A stretch of DNA of 64,000 bases from Halovulum sp039180525 (GTDB lineage: Bacteria; Pseudomonadota; Alphaproteobacteria; Rhodobacterales; Rhodobacteraceae), in assembly GCA_039180525.1 (NCBI GenBank), contig JBCDDF010000006.1, positions 49,372 to 113,371 on the forward strand, written 5' to 3'. The notes beneath the pieces are model-generated. The model saw only the letters and a program-made list of their open reading frames with translations, was not told where the DNA came from and did no database searches. Positions 36,878 to 45,650 of this stretch are shown here, piece after piece. The position numbers and the translations under genes were made by a program. Numbering within the stretch: the first letter of the stretch is position 1; every line of letters starts with the position of its first letter.

Positions 36878-37608
36878 GGCAGGCTCAGCTTGGCCATGCG
36901 GCCGCCATCCACCGTCCAGACCTGCCCGGTGACGAAAGCGGCCTCCTCGGAACAGAGCCACGCGATCAGCGCCCCGACCTCCTGCGGCGCGCCAGTGCGG
37001 CCGACCGGATGCAGACCACCGATTGCCGCGCGGAACGCCGCAGGATCGCCGCGGCTGGCGACGAAGTCGCGGTTCAAGGCGGTTTCGATCCAACCCGGCG
37101 CCACCGCGTTGCAACGCACGCCATCCGGCCCGTGATCCACCGCGACCGCCCGGGTCAGCCCGTGCAACCCCGCCTTGGCGGCGCAATAGGCGGCGTGCCG
37201 CGGGTTTGATCCCAACCCCTCGATCGAGCCGACATTGACGATCGCACCCTTGGCGGCGATCAGCTGCGGCAGCGCCGCCTTGATCAGTAGAAACGGCGCG
37301 GTGAGGTTGACCTGAAGCGTATCCGCCCAATCGGCCTGGTGGGTCTCTAACGCCATGCCTTCGCGCATCAGGCCGGCATTGTTGACCAGAATATCCAGCC
37401 GCCCCGCCGTCGCGATCACCGTATCGACCACCCCGGCCGGCGCGGACGCATCCAGGAAATCCGCCGCGACGCCCTCGAATTCGGGCTCCGCGCCGCGTTG
37501 CGCCGTGAACACCCGTGCGCCGCCCGCCGCCAGAGCCTGCGCGGTGGCGCGGCCGATGCCGCTGCGTCCGCCGGTGACCAGCGCGACCTTCCCGGCGAAC
37601 CGCGTCAT
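36874..37608 (-). CDS. Short-chain dehydrogenase/reductase 1
   Basis: A classical 244-residue SDR: cofactor motif TGGRSGIG near residue 13, NNAG, the catalytic serine in VNVGSIEG, and Y-C-A-A-K. It starts at ATG 37608, overlapping the stop of the second SDR by four bases. An acidic or small residue after the cofactor motif cannot safely tell NAD from NADP. It likely oxidises or reduces a hydroxyl/keto group of a pathway intermediate. Confidence 0.9.
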   Translation of the reverse strand: MTRFAGKVALVTGGRSGIGRATAQALAAGGARVFTAQRGAEPEFEGVAADFLDASAPAGVVDTVIATAGRLDILVNNAGLMREGMALETHQADWADTLQVNLTAPFLLIKAALPQLIAAKGAIVNVGSIEGLGSNPRHAAYCAAKAGLHGLTRAVAVDHGPDGVRCNAVAPGWIETALNRDFVASRGDPAAFRAAIGGLHPVGRTGAPQEVGALIAWLCSEEAAFVTGQVWTVDGGRMAKLSLP

Positions 37609-38339
37609 GCGACCGGCTTCCCGCCGTTCACCTCGACCAACGCGCCGCATATGTAGCGGGCGTCGTCCGAGACCAGGAACGCCACCATGTCGGCGATGTC
37701 CTCCGGCTCTGCGATCCGGCCTAGCGGGACCGAGGCGTTGAGCGTTGCAAGCGCCGCGTCGGGGTCGAGCCCGCGGCTTTCGAACCCGCTGCGCAGCATG
37801 GCCGTGTTGACCTCGTTCGGGCAGACCGCGTTCACGCGAATGCCCTGATGCGCGTGATCCAGCCCCAGGCATTGTGTCAGCGCCGCGATCGCCGCCTTGG
37901 ACGTCGCATAAACGGCGTGCTTGGGTCCCGGATGGACGCCCCAGCAGGACGCGATGTTGACGATGGCGCCGCCACCTGCCCGCGCCATGATCGGGATCGC
38001 GGCACGGCACAGCCGGAAAGGCGCCTCCAGGTTCACCGCCATGGTGTGGGCGAAGTCCTTGTCCGTGGCGGTGGTCACGTCACCGCGCGTGACCACCCCG
38101 GCGTTGTTCACCAGAATGTCGAGCCCGCCCAGCGCCGCCGCCCGCGCCGGCAGTCCGTCGCAGAAGCCGCCATCGGTCAGATCGCCGACCAGGGTGTGAT
38201 CGCCGGCGCCCGGGCGCAGATCGACCCCCGTCACGACGGCCCCTTCCGCCTGCAGGCGCGCGACAATCGCCTGCCCGATGCCGCCCGCCGCACCGGTCAC
38301 CAGCGCGCGCCGCCCGGCCAGCCGCTTAGTATTCGTCAT
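37605..38339 (-). CDS. Short-chain dehydrogenase/reductase 2
   Basis: A second 244-residue classical SDR with TGAAGGIG, the aspartate-containing GVDLRPG that favours NAD(H), NNAG, the serine in VNIASCWG and Y-A-T-S-K. It starts inside the end of the MttB-family gene (14-base overlap). It is clearly diverged from its neighbour, so the pair probably catalyse different steps rather than being a recent duplication. Confidence 0.9.
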   Translation of the reverse strand: MTNTKRLAGRRALVTGAAGGIGQAIVARLQAEGAVVTGVDLRPGAGDHTLVGDLTDGGFCDGLPARAAALGGLDILVNNAGVVTRGDVTTATDKDFAHTMAVNLEAPFRLCRAAIPIMARAGGGAIVNIASCWGVHPGPKHAVYATSKAAIAALTQCLGLDHAHQGIRVNAVCPNEVNTAMLRSGFESRGLDPDAALATLNASVPLGRIAEPEDIADMVAFLVSDDARYICGALVEVNGGKPVA

Positions 38340-39885
38340 TGAGCGCGTCCACGGCCGGGATCTCTCGCTCGCGCCGGGCGATATAGTCGCGCAACGCCGC
38401 GTCGGTGGCGGCATCGAGCGCGGGCTCCTCATAGGCGGCCAGCAGGTCGCGCGCGGTCTTCAGCGCCCGGGCCGTGATCTCGACCGACCCTTCGGCCATC
38501 CACTGCTCGATGGAGTTGTTGTCGAACATCTCCGGCATGAAGAAAGCGCGCTGGAAATTCGCCTGCGTGTGTGGATGACCCAGATAGTGCCCGCCGGGGC
38601 CGATATCGCGCACCGCCGCCAGCGCCTCGTCGAAATCGTCCCAGCAGATGCCCTCGGCCATGCGGTGACCCATGGCGCACATCTCGGCATCAACGACGAA
38701 CTTGGCCATGGAACAATGCATGCCGGCCTCGTTCCAGCCGGCGGAATGCCAGATGTAATTGGCCCCCGCCATCAGCACGGCGTTCAGCGTCATCGCACTT
38801 TCGTATCCCGCCTGCGCGTCAAAGGTCTTGGCCCCGCCCAGCGTGTTCGAACTGCGCCAGGGCACGCCGTAGAACCGCGCCATCTGGCCGATCATGAAGT
38901 TCATGAGGCTGATTTCGGGCGTACCGGCCATCGGCGCGCCGGACTTCATCGACACGGTCGACAGGTAGTGGCCATAGATCGCCGGGCAGCCCTTGCGCAC
39001 CACTTGGGTATAGGCCAGCGCCGACAGCGCCTCGGCATTCAGTTGCGCCACCGCCGGCGCGGTGGAGGCGGGTGTGTTCGCGCCGCCGAGCACGAAGGGC
39101 GAGCACAGTACCGGCTGGTTGCGGCGGCAGAACGCGCGCATCGCACCCAGCATCACCGCGTCCCAGACCAAGGGCGAATTGCCGTTGCAATTGCCGGTGA
39201 CCACGGCGTGGGTTTCCATGAATTCGGCGCCGAACAGGATGGCGCACATCTCCATCACGTCCTCGGCGTTCTTGGGGCTGGTGGTCATGCCCATGAACGT
39301 TTTGTCGGAGTGCTTCATCGATGAATAGGTGATGCGCAGATGCCGGTGGCTGACCACATGGTCCATCGGTTCCACGATATGGTGGGCGGAGGAATGGATC
39401 GCCGGCAGCATGTGGCTGAGGCGGTGCAGATCGGCCAGATCCGCCAGCGTCGGGCCACGGCGGATGTCATCCAGATCGCGGATATAGGGTGCGCCGGTCA
39501 TGGGCACGAAAATCGAATGGTCCCCGCCCAGAGGCAGGTTCTTGGCCGGGTTGCGGGCGTGATAGGTGAAGCTGGCCGGGATGGAGGCGATCAGGTCGCG
39601 CACTAGGCCGCGGTCCAGATGCACCCGGTCGCCGTCGCGGATCTCCGCTCCGGCGCGGCGCCAATCCTCGATGGCGACGGGGTCGCGGAAGACGACGCCC
39701 ACATCCTCCAGGATCGCCATGGAGGCCGCGTCGATCCGCGCGACCTGTTCCGCGTCCATCGGCTCCACCAGGGGCAGCCGCCGCCGCAACGCCGGCAGCA
39801 TCGCGTCCGACACCGCGCTCCGCGCCGCCCGCCGCGAGCCGCGCCCGCCGCGCCGGGCGCGGGGTTCTTCGGCGATCGCGGTCAT
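38326..39885 (-). CDS. MttB-family (trimethylamine methyltransferase-like) protein without pyrrolysine
   Basis: The 519-residue protein belongs to the MttB superfamily: RLSHMLPAIHSSAHHIVEPM, FMGMTTSPKNAEDVMEMC, VVTGNCNGNSPLVWD and GGAKTFDAQAGYESAMT are typical. The frame contains no internal amber codon, so it is a non-pyrrolysine member. Characterised members of that group demethylate quaternary amines such as glycine betaine, proline betaine or carnitine and pass the methyl group to a corrinoid protein. No corrinoid protein is encoded in the window. Start at 39885 (MTAIAEEPRARRGG). Confidence 0.88.
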   Translation of the reverse strand: MTAIAEEPRARRGGRGSRRAARSAVSDAMLPALRRRLPLVEPMDAEQVARIDAASMAILEDVGVVFRDPVAIEDWRRAGAEIRDGDRVHLDRGLVRDLIASIPASFTYHARNPAKNLPLGGDHSIFVPMTGAPYIRDLDDIRRGPTLADLADLHRLSHMLPAIHSSAHHIVEPMDHVVSHRHLRITYSSMKHSDKTFMGMTTSPKNAEDVMEMCAILFGAEFMETHAVVTGNCNGNSPLVWDAVMLGAMRAFCRRNQPVLCSPFVLGGANTPASTAPAVAQLNAEALSALAYTQVVRKGCPAIYGHYLSTVSMKSGAPMAGTPEISLMNFMIGQMARFYGVPWRSSNTLGGAKTFDAQAGYESAMTLNAVLMAGANYIWHSAGWNEAGMHCSMAKFVVDAEMCAMGHRMAEGICWDDFDEALAAVRDIGPGGHYLGHPHTQANFQRAFFMPEMFDNNSIEQWMAEGSVEITARALKTARDLLAAYEEPALDAATDAALRDYIARREREIPAVDALNDEY

Positions 39886-39892
39886 GGCCTTG

Positions 39893-40014
39893 GGATGGGG
39901 TTCACCCCACCCGGCGCGCGCAGATGGGGTGAACCCCATCCTGCGAGATTGTCCGCCCAGATCATCCCCGCCTCCCCGTATCGCCAACCCGTAGGATGGG
40001 GTTCCACCCCATCC
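39893..40014. repeat. Inverted-repeat cluster GGATGGGGT/ACCCCATCC
   Basis: A 17-base perfect inverted repeat has arms at 39893-39909 (GGATGGGGTTCACCCCA) and 39925-39941 with a 15-base loop. About 50 bases on, 39994-40014 repeats the unit as a compact hairpin (GGATGGGGT-TCC-ACCCCATCC). The cluster fills the space between the aldehyde dehydrogenase stop and the MttB-like start on the transcribed strand. It looks like a REP-type element that may stabilise or attenuate the operon mRNA. Confidence 0.75.
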
Positions 40015-40031
40015 CGCCCGCGGCAGTGGTG

Positions 40032-41522
40032 TCAGCCCAAATCATCCCCTGCCGCCGGATCGTTCAGATCCACCCAGATCGTCTTTAACTCGGTGTACTG
40101 ATCAAGCGCATGTACCCCGTTGTCCCGCCCGCCGAAGCCCGACTGTTTGTAGCCGCCGAAGGGCGTGGTCAGATCGCCCTCGCCGTAGCAATTGACCGTG
40201 ACTGTACCGGCGCGGATCGCCCGCGCCGCCCGGATCGCCTTGCGCCCATTGGCCGAAAACACCGAGGCGGTCAGGCCATAATCGGTGTCGTTCGCCATCC
40301 GAACCGCCGCGTCGTCCGAGGCCGCCGTCAGTACCGCCAGCACCGGGCCGAAGATCTCTTCCGTCGCGAGTTTCTCCCCCGGTTTGGCATCATAGATCGT
40401 AGGCGGCACATAGGGCCCATCGGCCTTGCCGCCGACCAGCGCGCCGCGTTTCAGATATCCCTTCACCTTCTTCAGGTGTTCCGCGTCGATCAGCGCGCCC
40501 AGATTGGTGGCCGGGTCCAGCGGGTCGCCCGTGCGCCACAGCTTCAGCCGCGCCAGCACCCGCTCCATAAGCGGTGCCTTCACCGCCTCGTGCACGATCA
40601 GGCGAGAGGCGGCGGAGCAATTCTCGCCCATGTTCCAAAAGGCCGCATTCACCACGTGCTCGGCGACCAGATCCAGGTTTTCGGCATCTGACAGAACCAC
40701 GGCCGGGTTCTTGCCACCGCATTCCAGCACGACCTTTTTCAGGTTCGAATCGGCGGCATAGCGCAGAAACCGCCGCCCGGTTTCCGTCGACCCGGTGAAG
40801 GAGATCATGTCGACGCCACCATGCCGCCCCAGCGGCTCGCCTACCGCCGGCCCGTCGCCGGGCAATACCTGCAGCACCCCGCGCGGCAGCCCGGCCTGAT
40901 GCGCCAGTTCCGCCACCCGCAGCGCGGTCATCGAAGTCTGCTCGGCCGGCTTCACGATCACCGAACAGCCCGCGGCCAGGGCCGGGCCGATTTTCCAGGC
41001 CAGCATCAGGATGGGAAAGTTCCAGGGCAGCACCGCACCGACCACACCCACCGGTTCGCGGACGATCATCGCGACCGCATCGTCGCCGGTGGGCGCGGTC
41101 TGGTCATAGATCTTGTCCGCCGTCTCGGCATGCCATTTGATGCAGGCAATGGCCTCGGGTACGTCGATGCCTTCGCAATCGCGGATCGGCTTGCCGGCCT
41201 CGACGCTTTCCATCACCGCCAATTCACGCCGGTTGCGGGTCATCAGCTTGGCCAGCCGGATTAGCACATCCTTGCGCTGCCCGGGTGCGGCGCTGCGCCA
41301 GTCGCCGCGCTCGAACGCTTCGCGGGCCTTGCCGACGGCCAGATCGACTTCCGTCTCGCCGCAGCCGGCAATCGTGGCGATGGTCTCCCCGGTCGCGGGG
41401 TCGAGCGTGGGCAGCTTCGCGCCGCGCCCGGGTCGGAACGTACCGTCGATGAAGGCCCCGCGCGGCCAGTCGATCCCGGCGGCGATAGCGGCGTATTCCG
41501 CGCGCGTCAGCAACTCCATCAC
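40032..41522 (-). CDS. Aldehyde dehydrogenase (NAD(P)-dependent)
   Basis: The 496-residue enzyme shows the catalytic glutamate in LECGGKNPAVV, the nucleophile cysteine in NMGENCSAASRL, the cofactor-binding VLPWNFPILML and FTGSTETGRRF blocks, and a C-terminal CYGEGDLTTPFGGYKQSGFG. It is close to the betaine-aldehyde/gamma-aminobutyraldehyde branch by appearance. It would oxidise an aldehyde formed by the upstream oxidase or lyase to the acid. The start is four bases inside the end of the preceding DHDPS-family gene. Confidence 0.93.
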   Translation of the reverse strand: MMELLTRAEYAAIAAGIDWPRGAFIDGTFRPGRGAKLPTLDPATGETIATIAGCGETEVDLAVGKAREAFERGDWRSAAPGQRKDVLIRLAKLMTRNRRELAVMESVEAGKPIRDCEGIDVPEAIACIKWHAETADKIYDQTAPTGDDAVAMIVREPVGVVGAVLPWNFPILMLAWKIGPALAAGCSVIVKPAEQTSMTALRVAELAHQAGLPRGVLQVLPGDGPAVGEPLGRHGGVDMISFTGSTETGRRFLRYAADSNLKKVVLECGGKNPAVVLSDAENLDLVAEHVVNAAFWNMGENCSAASRLIVHEAVKAPLMERVLARLKLWRTGDPLDPATNLGALIDAEHLKKVKGYLKRGALVGGKADGPYVPPTIYDAKPGEKLATEEIFGPVLAVLTAASDDAAVRMANDTDYGLTASVFSANGRKAIRAARAIRAGTVTVNCYGEGDLTTPFGGYKQSGFGGRDNGVHALDQYTELKTIWVDLNDPAAGDDLG

Positions 41523-42439
41523 GCGCTCTCCCGGACATGGCCGCGCTCGATGGCGTCGAGCGCGATGTTCATCGTCTGTATCACCTGGTCAAAGGCGCGC
41601 TTGTCATCCTTGTCGAGCGGCTGCAGCGGCCGGCGTGGCGGGCCGCAGTCGATCCCGCGCGCGGCCATGCCGTATTTGATGCATTGGACGAACTTACCGC
41701 CCTGTTCGAGAACCCGCATCAAGGGCAGCAGCGCCGACATAATGCGCCGGCCGGTGTCGAAATCCTTATCGATCACGCACGCCCGATAAAGCGCCAGATG
41801 CGCCTCGGGCGCGAAATTCGACCCCGCGCAGGTCCAGGATGTCGCGCCCCAGGCGAAGAACTCCAGAGCCTGGTCATCCATGCCGCAACTCAGTTCGATA
41901 TGCGGATAGTCGCGCGCCAGCATATGCAGCCGGTTCGGGTCGCCGGAGCTTTCCTTGATCGCCCGGAAATTGGGTGACCGGCCCAGGCGGTCGAGCGTGT
42001 CCTCGTCCATATTCACCGACATGCGGCCGGGATAGTTGTAAAGCAGCACCGGCAGATCGACCGCGCGGTCGATGGCCAACGCGTGCAGTGCGATCTCTCG
42101 CCCCGTGGGATAGGCGTAAGGCGGGGCGGCGATCAGGATGCCATCGGCGCCGGCGGCTTTCGCGGCCAGGCCGTATGCGATCGAGTCTTCGGTACGCATC
42201 GCGCCGGTGCCCACGATCAGGGGGACGCGCCCGCCGATCACGTCGCGCGCCAGGCCCATGAGGTCGACGCGCTCTTCCGCGGTTTGCGCGTAATACTCGC
42301 CGGTCGTGCCGGCGATCAGCGCGGCGTGGATACCCTTGGCGATCAGAAATTCCAGCACAGCCGCGAATTTCACCCGGTCGATGGCGTGATCTGCCGTATG
42401 CGGCGTGACCACCGGCGTGATGATGCCTTCAAAGCGCAC
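41519..42439 (-). CDS. DHDPS/N-acetylneuraminate-lyase family protein
   Basis: A class I aldolase-type barrel: GTTGEYYAQT near residue 44, the catalytic tyrosine in LLYNYPGRMSV and the Schiff-base lysine in RAIKESSGD. Members either condense or cleave 2-oxo acids or deaminate cyclic imines, as in hydroxyproline breakdown. I take GTG 42439 as start; ATG 42469 would overlap the GntR gene more deeply. Followed by an aldehyde dehydrogenase, it recalls the lyase-dehydrogenase pair that yields 2-oxoglutarate, but this is only an analogy. Confidence 0.87.
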   Translation of the reverse strand: MRFEGIITPVVTPHTADHAIDRVKFAAVLEFLIAKGIHAALIAGTTGEYYAQTAEERVDLMGLARDVIGGRVPLIVGTGAMRTEDSIAYGLAAKAAGADGILIAAPPYAYPTGREIALHALAIDRAVDLPVLLYNYPGRMSVNMDEDTLDRLGRSPNFRAIKESSGDPNRLHMLARDYPHIELSCGMDDQALEFFAWGATSWTCAGSNFAPEAHLALYRACVIDKDFDTGRRIMSALLPLMRVLEQGGKFVQCIKYGMAARGIDCGPPRRPLQPLDKDDKRAFDQVIQTMNIALDAIERGHVRESA

Positions 42440-43136
42440 GGATCTTGGCCTCGGCCAGATCGGCGACATTGGCGGGCAGGGGGTCGGGGCGGACGAACCG
42501 CTCCATCCGGTCGCGCGACAGGCTCCAGTGTTCCAGCGTCAACTCGACCATCAACCCGCCTTCCTGCGCCTCAAGCGCCACGATCATGGCGTCATGCTGT
42601 TCGCTGGCCTTGCGCACGGCGATGCTCTCCGCCGGGGCCGCGGGGCGGTAGAACACCTGCGCCAGCCTTGTGTGGTCGATCAGCAGGCGGTTGAGGCTGG
42701 GCGTCAAATAGGCGTTGGCGGCCATCTCGCCGATCAATTCGTGAAAACGGTGATTGCCGAGCGCCATCTCCGCCGCGGCCGAGGCGGCGACGGCGCGCGC
42801 AAAGCCCGATTGCACCTCTTTCAGCGCGTCCAACTGTTCCGCGGTCCGGTTTTCCGCCGCCAGCCGCGCGACGTTGGCATAGATCGAGGGCGCGGTCTGA
42901 AAGAAGGTGCGCATCGTCCCCAGATCCATCGAGGCGACCTTGGCGCCGCGATTGTCGGTTTGGGTGACGCACCCCTCCCCGGTCAGGCGTTGCAGCACCT
43001 CGCGCAGCGGCGTGCGGGAGATGCCGTACTGCGCCGACAGCCGCGCTTCGTCCAGATCGGCGCCGGGGCGGATATCCATGGCCAGGATCCGCTGGCGCAG
43101 GTCGCTCAGGCAATACTGTTTTTTGCTGGTGTCCAT
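42429..43136 (-). CDS. GntR-family (FadR/FCD) transcriptional regulator
   Basis: The 235-residue protein has an N-terminal winged helix (LDEARLSAQYGISRTPLREV, recognition part near residues 28-48) and a C-terminal FCD ligand-binding domain (helical, with NHRFHELIGEMA). FCD regulators sense small acids or sugars. The gene heads the operon that runs through lyase, aldehyde dehydrogenase and MttB-like genes, and an operator-like palindrome lies 18 bases before its start, so autoregulation is likely. No ribosome-binding site is visible; the mRNA may be nearly leaderless. Confidence 0.92.
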   Translation of the reverse strand: MDTSKKQYCLSDLRQRILAMDIRPGADLDEARLSAQYGISRTPLREVLQRLTGEGCVTQTDNRGAKVASMDLGTMRTFFQTAPSIYANVARLAAENRTAEQLDALKEVQSGFARAVAASAAAEMALGNHRFHELIGEMAANAYLTPSLNRLLIDHTRLAQVFYRPAAPAESIAVRKASEQHDAMIVALEAQEGGLMVELTLEHWSLSRDRMERFVRPDPLPANVADLAEAKIRAL

Positions 43137-43154
43137 AGGCCGACGTTAGTTTGC

Positions 43155-43167
43155 ATACAATTTGTAT
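43155..43167 (-). promoter_or_regulatory. GntR operator-like palindrome
   Basis: ATACAA-T-TTGTAT is a perfect 6-base dyad around one base, in line with the short A/T-rich palindromes bound by FadR-type regulators. On the minus strand TTTGAA and TAACGT flank it with an 18-base spacer, which would put the operator inside the promoter and the transcription start close to the GntR ATG. Confidence 0.6.
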
Positions 43168-43188
43168 TCAAACAAAATCCATAGGAGT

Positions 43189-45615
43189 TCACGCCCGCAG
43201 CCGCAGGCCTTTCGGATCGAAGGGCGGCGCATGCAGGATCGTCGCCCCATGCGGCTGGCCCAGCACCATGACCTCGACCGCATCGCCGGGCCCGGCATCG
43301 GTCACGAAGCCAAGCGCCAGGGACATATCCACGCTGGCGCCATAAGCGCCCGAGGTCACCCGGCCGATGCCCTTGCCCCCCTTGAAAATCGGCTCTCCGC
43401 CGGAGGCATCGGCGTTCGAGGCGGCCACATCCGCCGCATCCAGATGCAGCAGCACCAGCCGCGCCCGCGCCGGCCGATCCATCGCCGCGCGCGCGGCGTC
43501 CTTGTTGAGAAAGCCCTTCTCCATTTTGCAGAGACGGTCGAGCCCGACTTCCTGCGGCCAGCACTCGGGGCTGTATTCGCGCGACCAGGAGCCGTAGCCT
43601 TTCTCGATCCTCAGCGCCATCAGCGCCCGGCTGCCCACCGGGCCGGCGCCCAGGTCCCGCCCGGCCGCGATCAGGGCCGCATAAATCCGCGCCTGATCCT
43701 GCGCCTTGCAATGCAATTCCCAGCCGAGATCCCCGGTGAAGGACACGCGCAGCGCCAGCGCCTCGACCCCAGACAAGGTAATCCGGACCGAGCGCATGAA
43801 GGGGAAATCCGCGGTGGCGAGCGGGGTATTGGTCAGCGGCTGCAAAAGGTCCCTCGATAGCGGCCCGGCCACATTGAAACCGCAGACGGCGTCCGTCAGG
43901 CTTTGGAAACTTGTGCCGTCGGGCAACGACACTTGGGCGAAGAAGCGTTTGTGATAGCGTTCTGCCATGCCCGAGCCGATGATCCAGAACGCATCTTCGG
44001 CGATGCGCGTCACGGTGAAATCCCCGGCAATCCCGCCGCGGTGAGAAATCAGCGGCGTCAGGCAGGACCGGCCCACGGCCTTGGGCATGGTGTTGGCGAA
44101 GACGGCATTCAACCAGTCCGCGGCCCCCGGCCCCTGGCACAGATATCTGGCGAAATTGGAGATATCGATGATCCCGGCGCGGTCGCGCAGCATCCGGCAC
44201 TCGGCTGCGACCGGCCTCCACCAGTTTTGCCTGGTGAACCCGTTGGTATCGGCGGTGCCCGGCGTCTCGGCGAACCACAGCGGATGCTCCCAGCCTGCAT
44301 TCAGCCCGAAAACCGCGCCCATGGCCCGCTGCGCATCATAGATGGGCCGCTGCCGCGCCGGGCGCCCGGCAGCGCGTTCTTCGTTTGGGAAATGGATCGC
44401 GAAGCGGTGCGCGTACTGGTCCTTGACCCGGGCCTTGGTGAAATCGCGCGTCGCCCACCCGTCGAACCGGGCCATGTCCCAGGCGAACATGTCGTATTCG
44501 GTTTCGCCCTCCACGATCCATTGCGCCGCCATCAACCCTATGCCGCCCGACTGCGAAAAGCCGGGGATGATACCGTTGCAGCAGAAATACCCCGGCATCT
44601 CCGGCACCGGACCCATCAGCACATTGCCGTCGGGCGACCAGATCATCGGGCCGTTGATGACGCGCTTGACCCCCGCTGCGGCCACCGCCGGCACGCGTTC
44701 GATCGCGTTCAACATGTTCTCTTCGATCCGCTCCAGATCGTCGGGAAACAGGTCATGCGCGAAATCGAGCGGCGTGCCGTTCTCGGCCCAGAGCCGCGCG
44801 TCGCGCTCATAGGCGCCGATCAGCAGGCCCTGACCCTCCTGCCGCAGGTAATACTCGCCGTCGCGGTCGCTGACCGAGGGCAGGCGGCGGCCGATATCGG
44901 CGACATCGGCCATGGCCTCGGTGACGAAATACTGGTGTTCGGTCGGTTGCAGCGGCAGGTCCACCCCGGCCAGCGCCGCCACCTCGCGCCCCCACAGCCC
45001 GGCCGCGTTGACTACCCAGGGCGTCGCGATGTCGCCCTTGTCCGTGCTGACGATCCAGGTGCCATCGGGCTGCCGCGCCGTGGCGGTGACCGGTGTGAAA
45101 CGGTGGATCTCTGCCCCGCGCCGCCGCGCGCCCAAGGCATAGGCGTTGGTCACGCCCGACGGGTCGACATTGCCGCCGTCGGGTTCGTACATCACGCAGC
45201 GGATCCCATCGAAATCGACCAGCGGGTGAAGCGCCTGCGCCTCCGACACGCTGATCTCATGGAAATTCATGCCGTAAAGCGTGGCCTTGGCCGCCTGCAG
45301 CCGCAGTTGATGCACCCGCGCTTCGGTCTGCGCCAGGTACAGCGCGCCGGGTTGGAAGATGCCGCAGCTTTGCCCGGTCTCCGCCTCCAATTCCCGGTAG
45401 AGCCGCATCGTATAGTGCTGCAACCGGCTGATATTGGTGCTGTCATGCAAGCCGTGGATGTTCGCCGCCGCATGCCAGGTGGAGCCGGAGGTCAGCTCGT
45501 TTCGTTCCAGCAGCACGACATCCGACCAGCCGAGCTTGGCCAGATGGTAGAGGAGAGAGCATCCGATGACGCCGCCGCCGATAACGACGGCCTGGGCCTG
45601 AGTGCGCACGCGCAT
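43189..45615 (-). CDS. FAD-dependent demethylating dehydrogenase with GcvT domain (dimethylglycine/sarcosine dehydrogenase-like)
   Basis: This 808-residue two-domain enzyme begins with an FAD-binding DAO domain (AVVIGGGVIGCSLLYHLAKL near residue 10) containing STWHAAANIHG, where the histidine is the usual covalent flavin site. The C-terminal 400 residues are GcvT-like aminomethyltransferase domains (ISHRGGIAGDFTVTRI, VGSRALMALRIEKGYGSW). In this family the N-methyl group is oxidised and delivered to tetrahydrofolate, or released as formaldehyde. Its stop lies 53 bases before the GntR start, so it belongs to the upstream Rieske transcription unit. Confidence 0.92.
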   Translation of the reverse strand: MRVRTQAQAVVIGGGVIGCSLLYHLAKLGWSDVVLLERNELTSGSTWHAAANIHGLHDSTNISRLQHYTMRLYRELEAETGQSCGIFQPGALYLAQTEARVHQLRLQAAKATLYGMNFHEISVSEAQALHPLVDFDGIRCVMYEPDGGNVDPSGVTNAYALGARRRGAEIHRFTPVTATARQPDGTWIVSTDKGDIATPWVVNAAGLWGREVAALAGVDLPLQPTEHQYFVTEAMADVADIGRRLPSVSDRDGEYYLRQEGQGLLIGAYERDARLWAENGTPLDFAHDLFPDDLERIEENMLNAIERVPAVAAAGVKRVINGPMIWSPDGNVLMGPVPEMPGYFCCNGIIPGFSQSGGIGLMAAQWIVEGETEYDMFAWDMARFDGWATRDFTKARVKDQYAHRFAIHFPNEERAAGRPARQRPIYDAQRAMGAVFGLNAGWEHPLWFAETPGTADTNGFTRQNWWRPVAAECRMLRDRAGIIDISNFARYLCQGPGAADWLNAVFANTMPKAVGRSCLTPLISHRGGIAGDFTVTRIAEDAFWIIGSGMAERYHKRFFAQVSLPDGTSFQSLTDAVCGFNVAGPLSRDLLQPLTNTPLATADFPFMRSVRITLSGVEALALRVSFTGDLGWELHCKAQDQARIYAALIAAGRDLGAGPVGSRALMALRIEKGYGSWSREYSPECWPQEVGLDRLCKMEKGFLNKDAARAAMDRPARARLVLLHLDAADVAASNADASGGEPIFKGGKGIGRVTSGAYGASVDMSLALGFVTDAGPGDAVEVMVLGQPHGATILHAPPFDPKGLRLRA

Positions 45616-45650
45616 TTTCCTTTCTGCCGGGGGCTTGGTCGCGCCCGGTG

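Noticed and set aside
35543..37330. Extended 595-codon version of the flavoprotein
   Set aside because: The additional N-terminus reads through the SDR gene in another frame. ATG 36877 with a four-base overlap is the natural start.
38326..39885. Pyrrolysine-containing MttB
   Set aside because: No in-frame TAG occurs within the coding region; the frame is open to its own stop.
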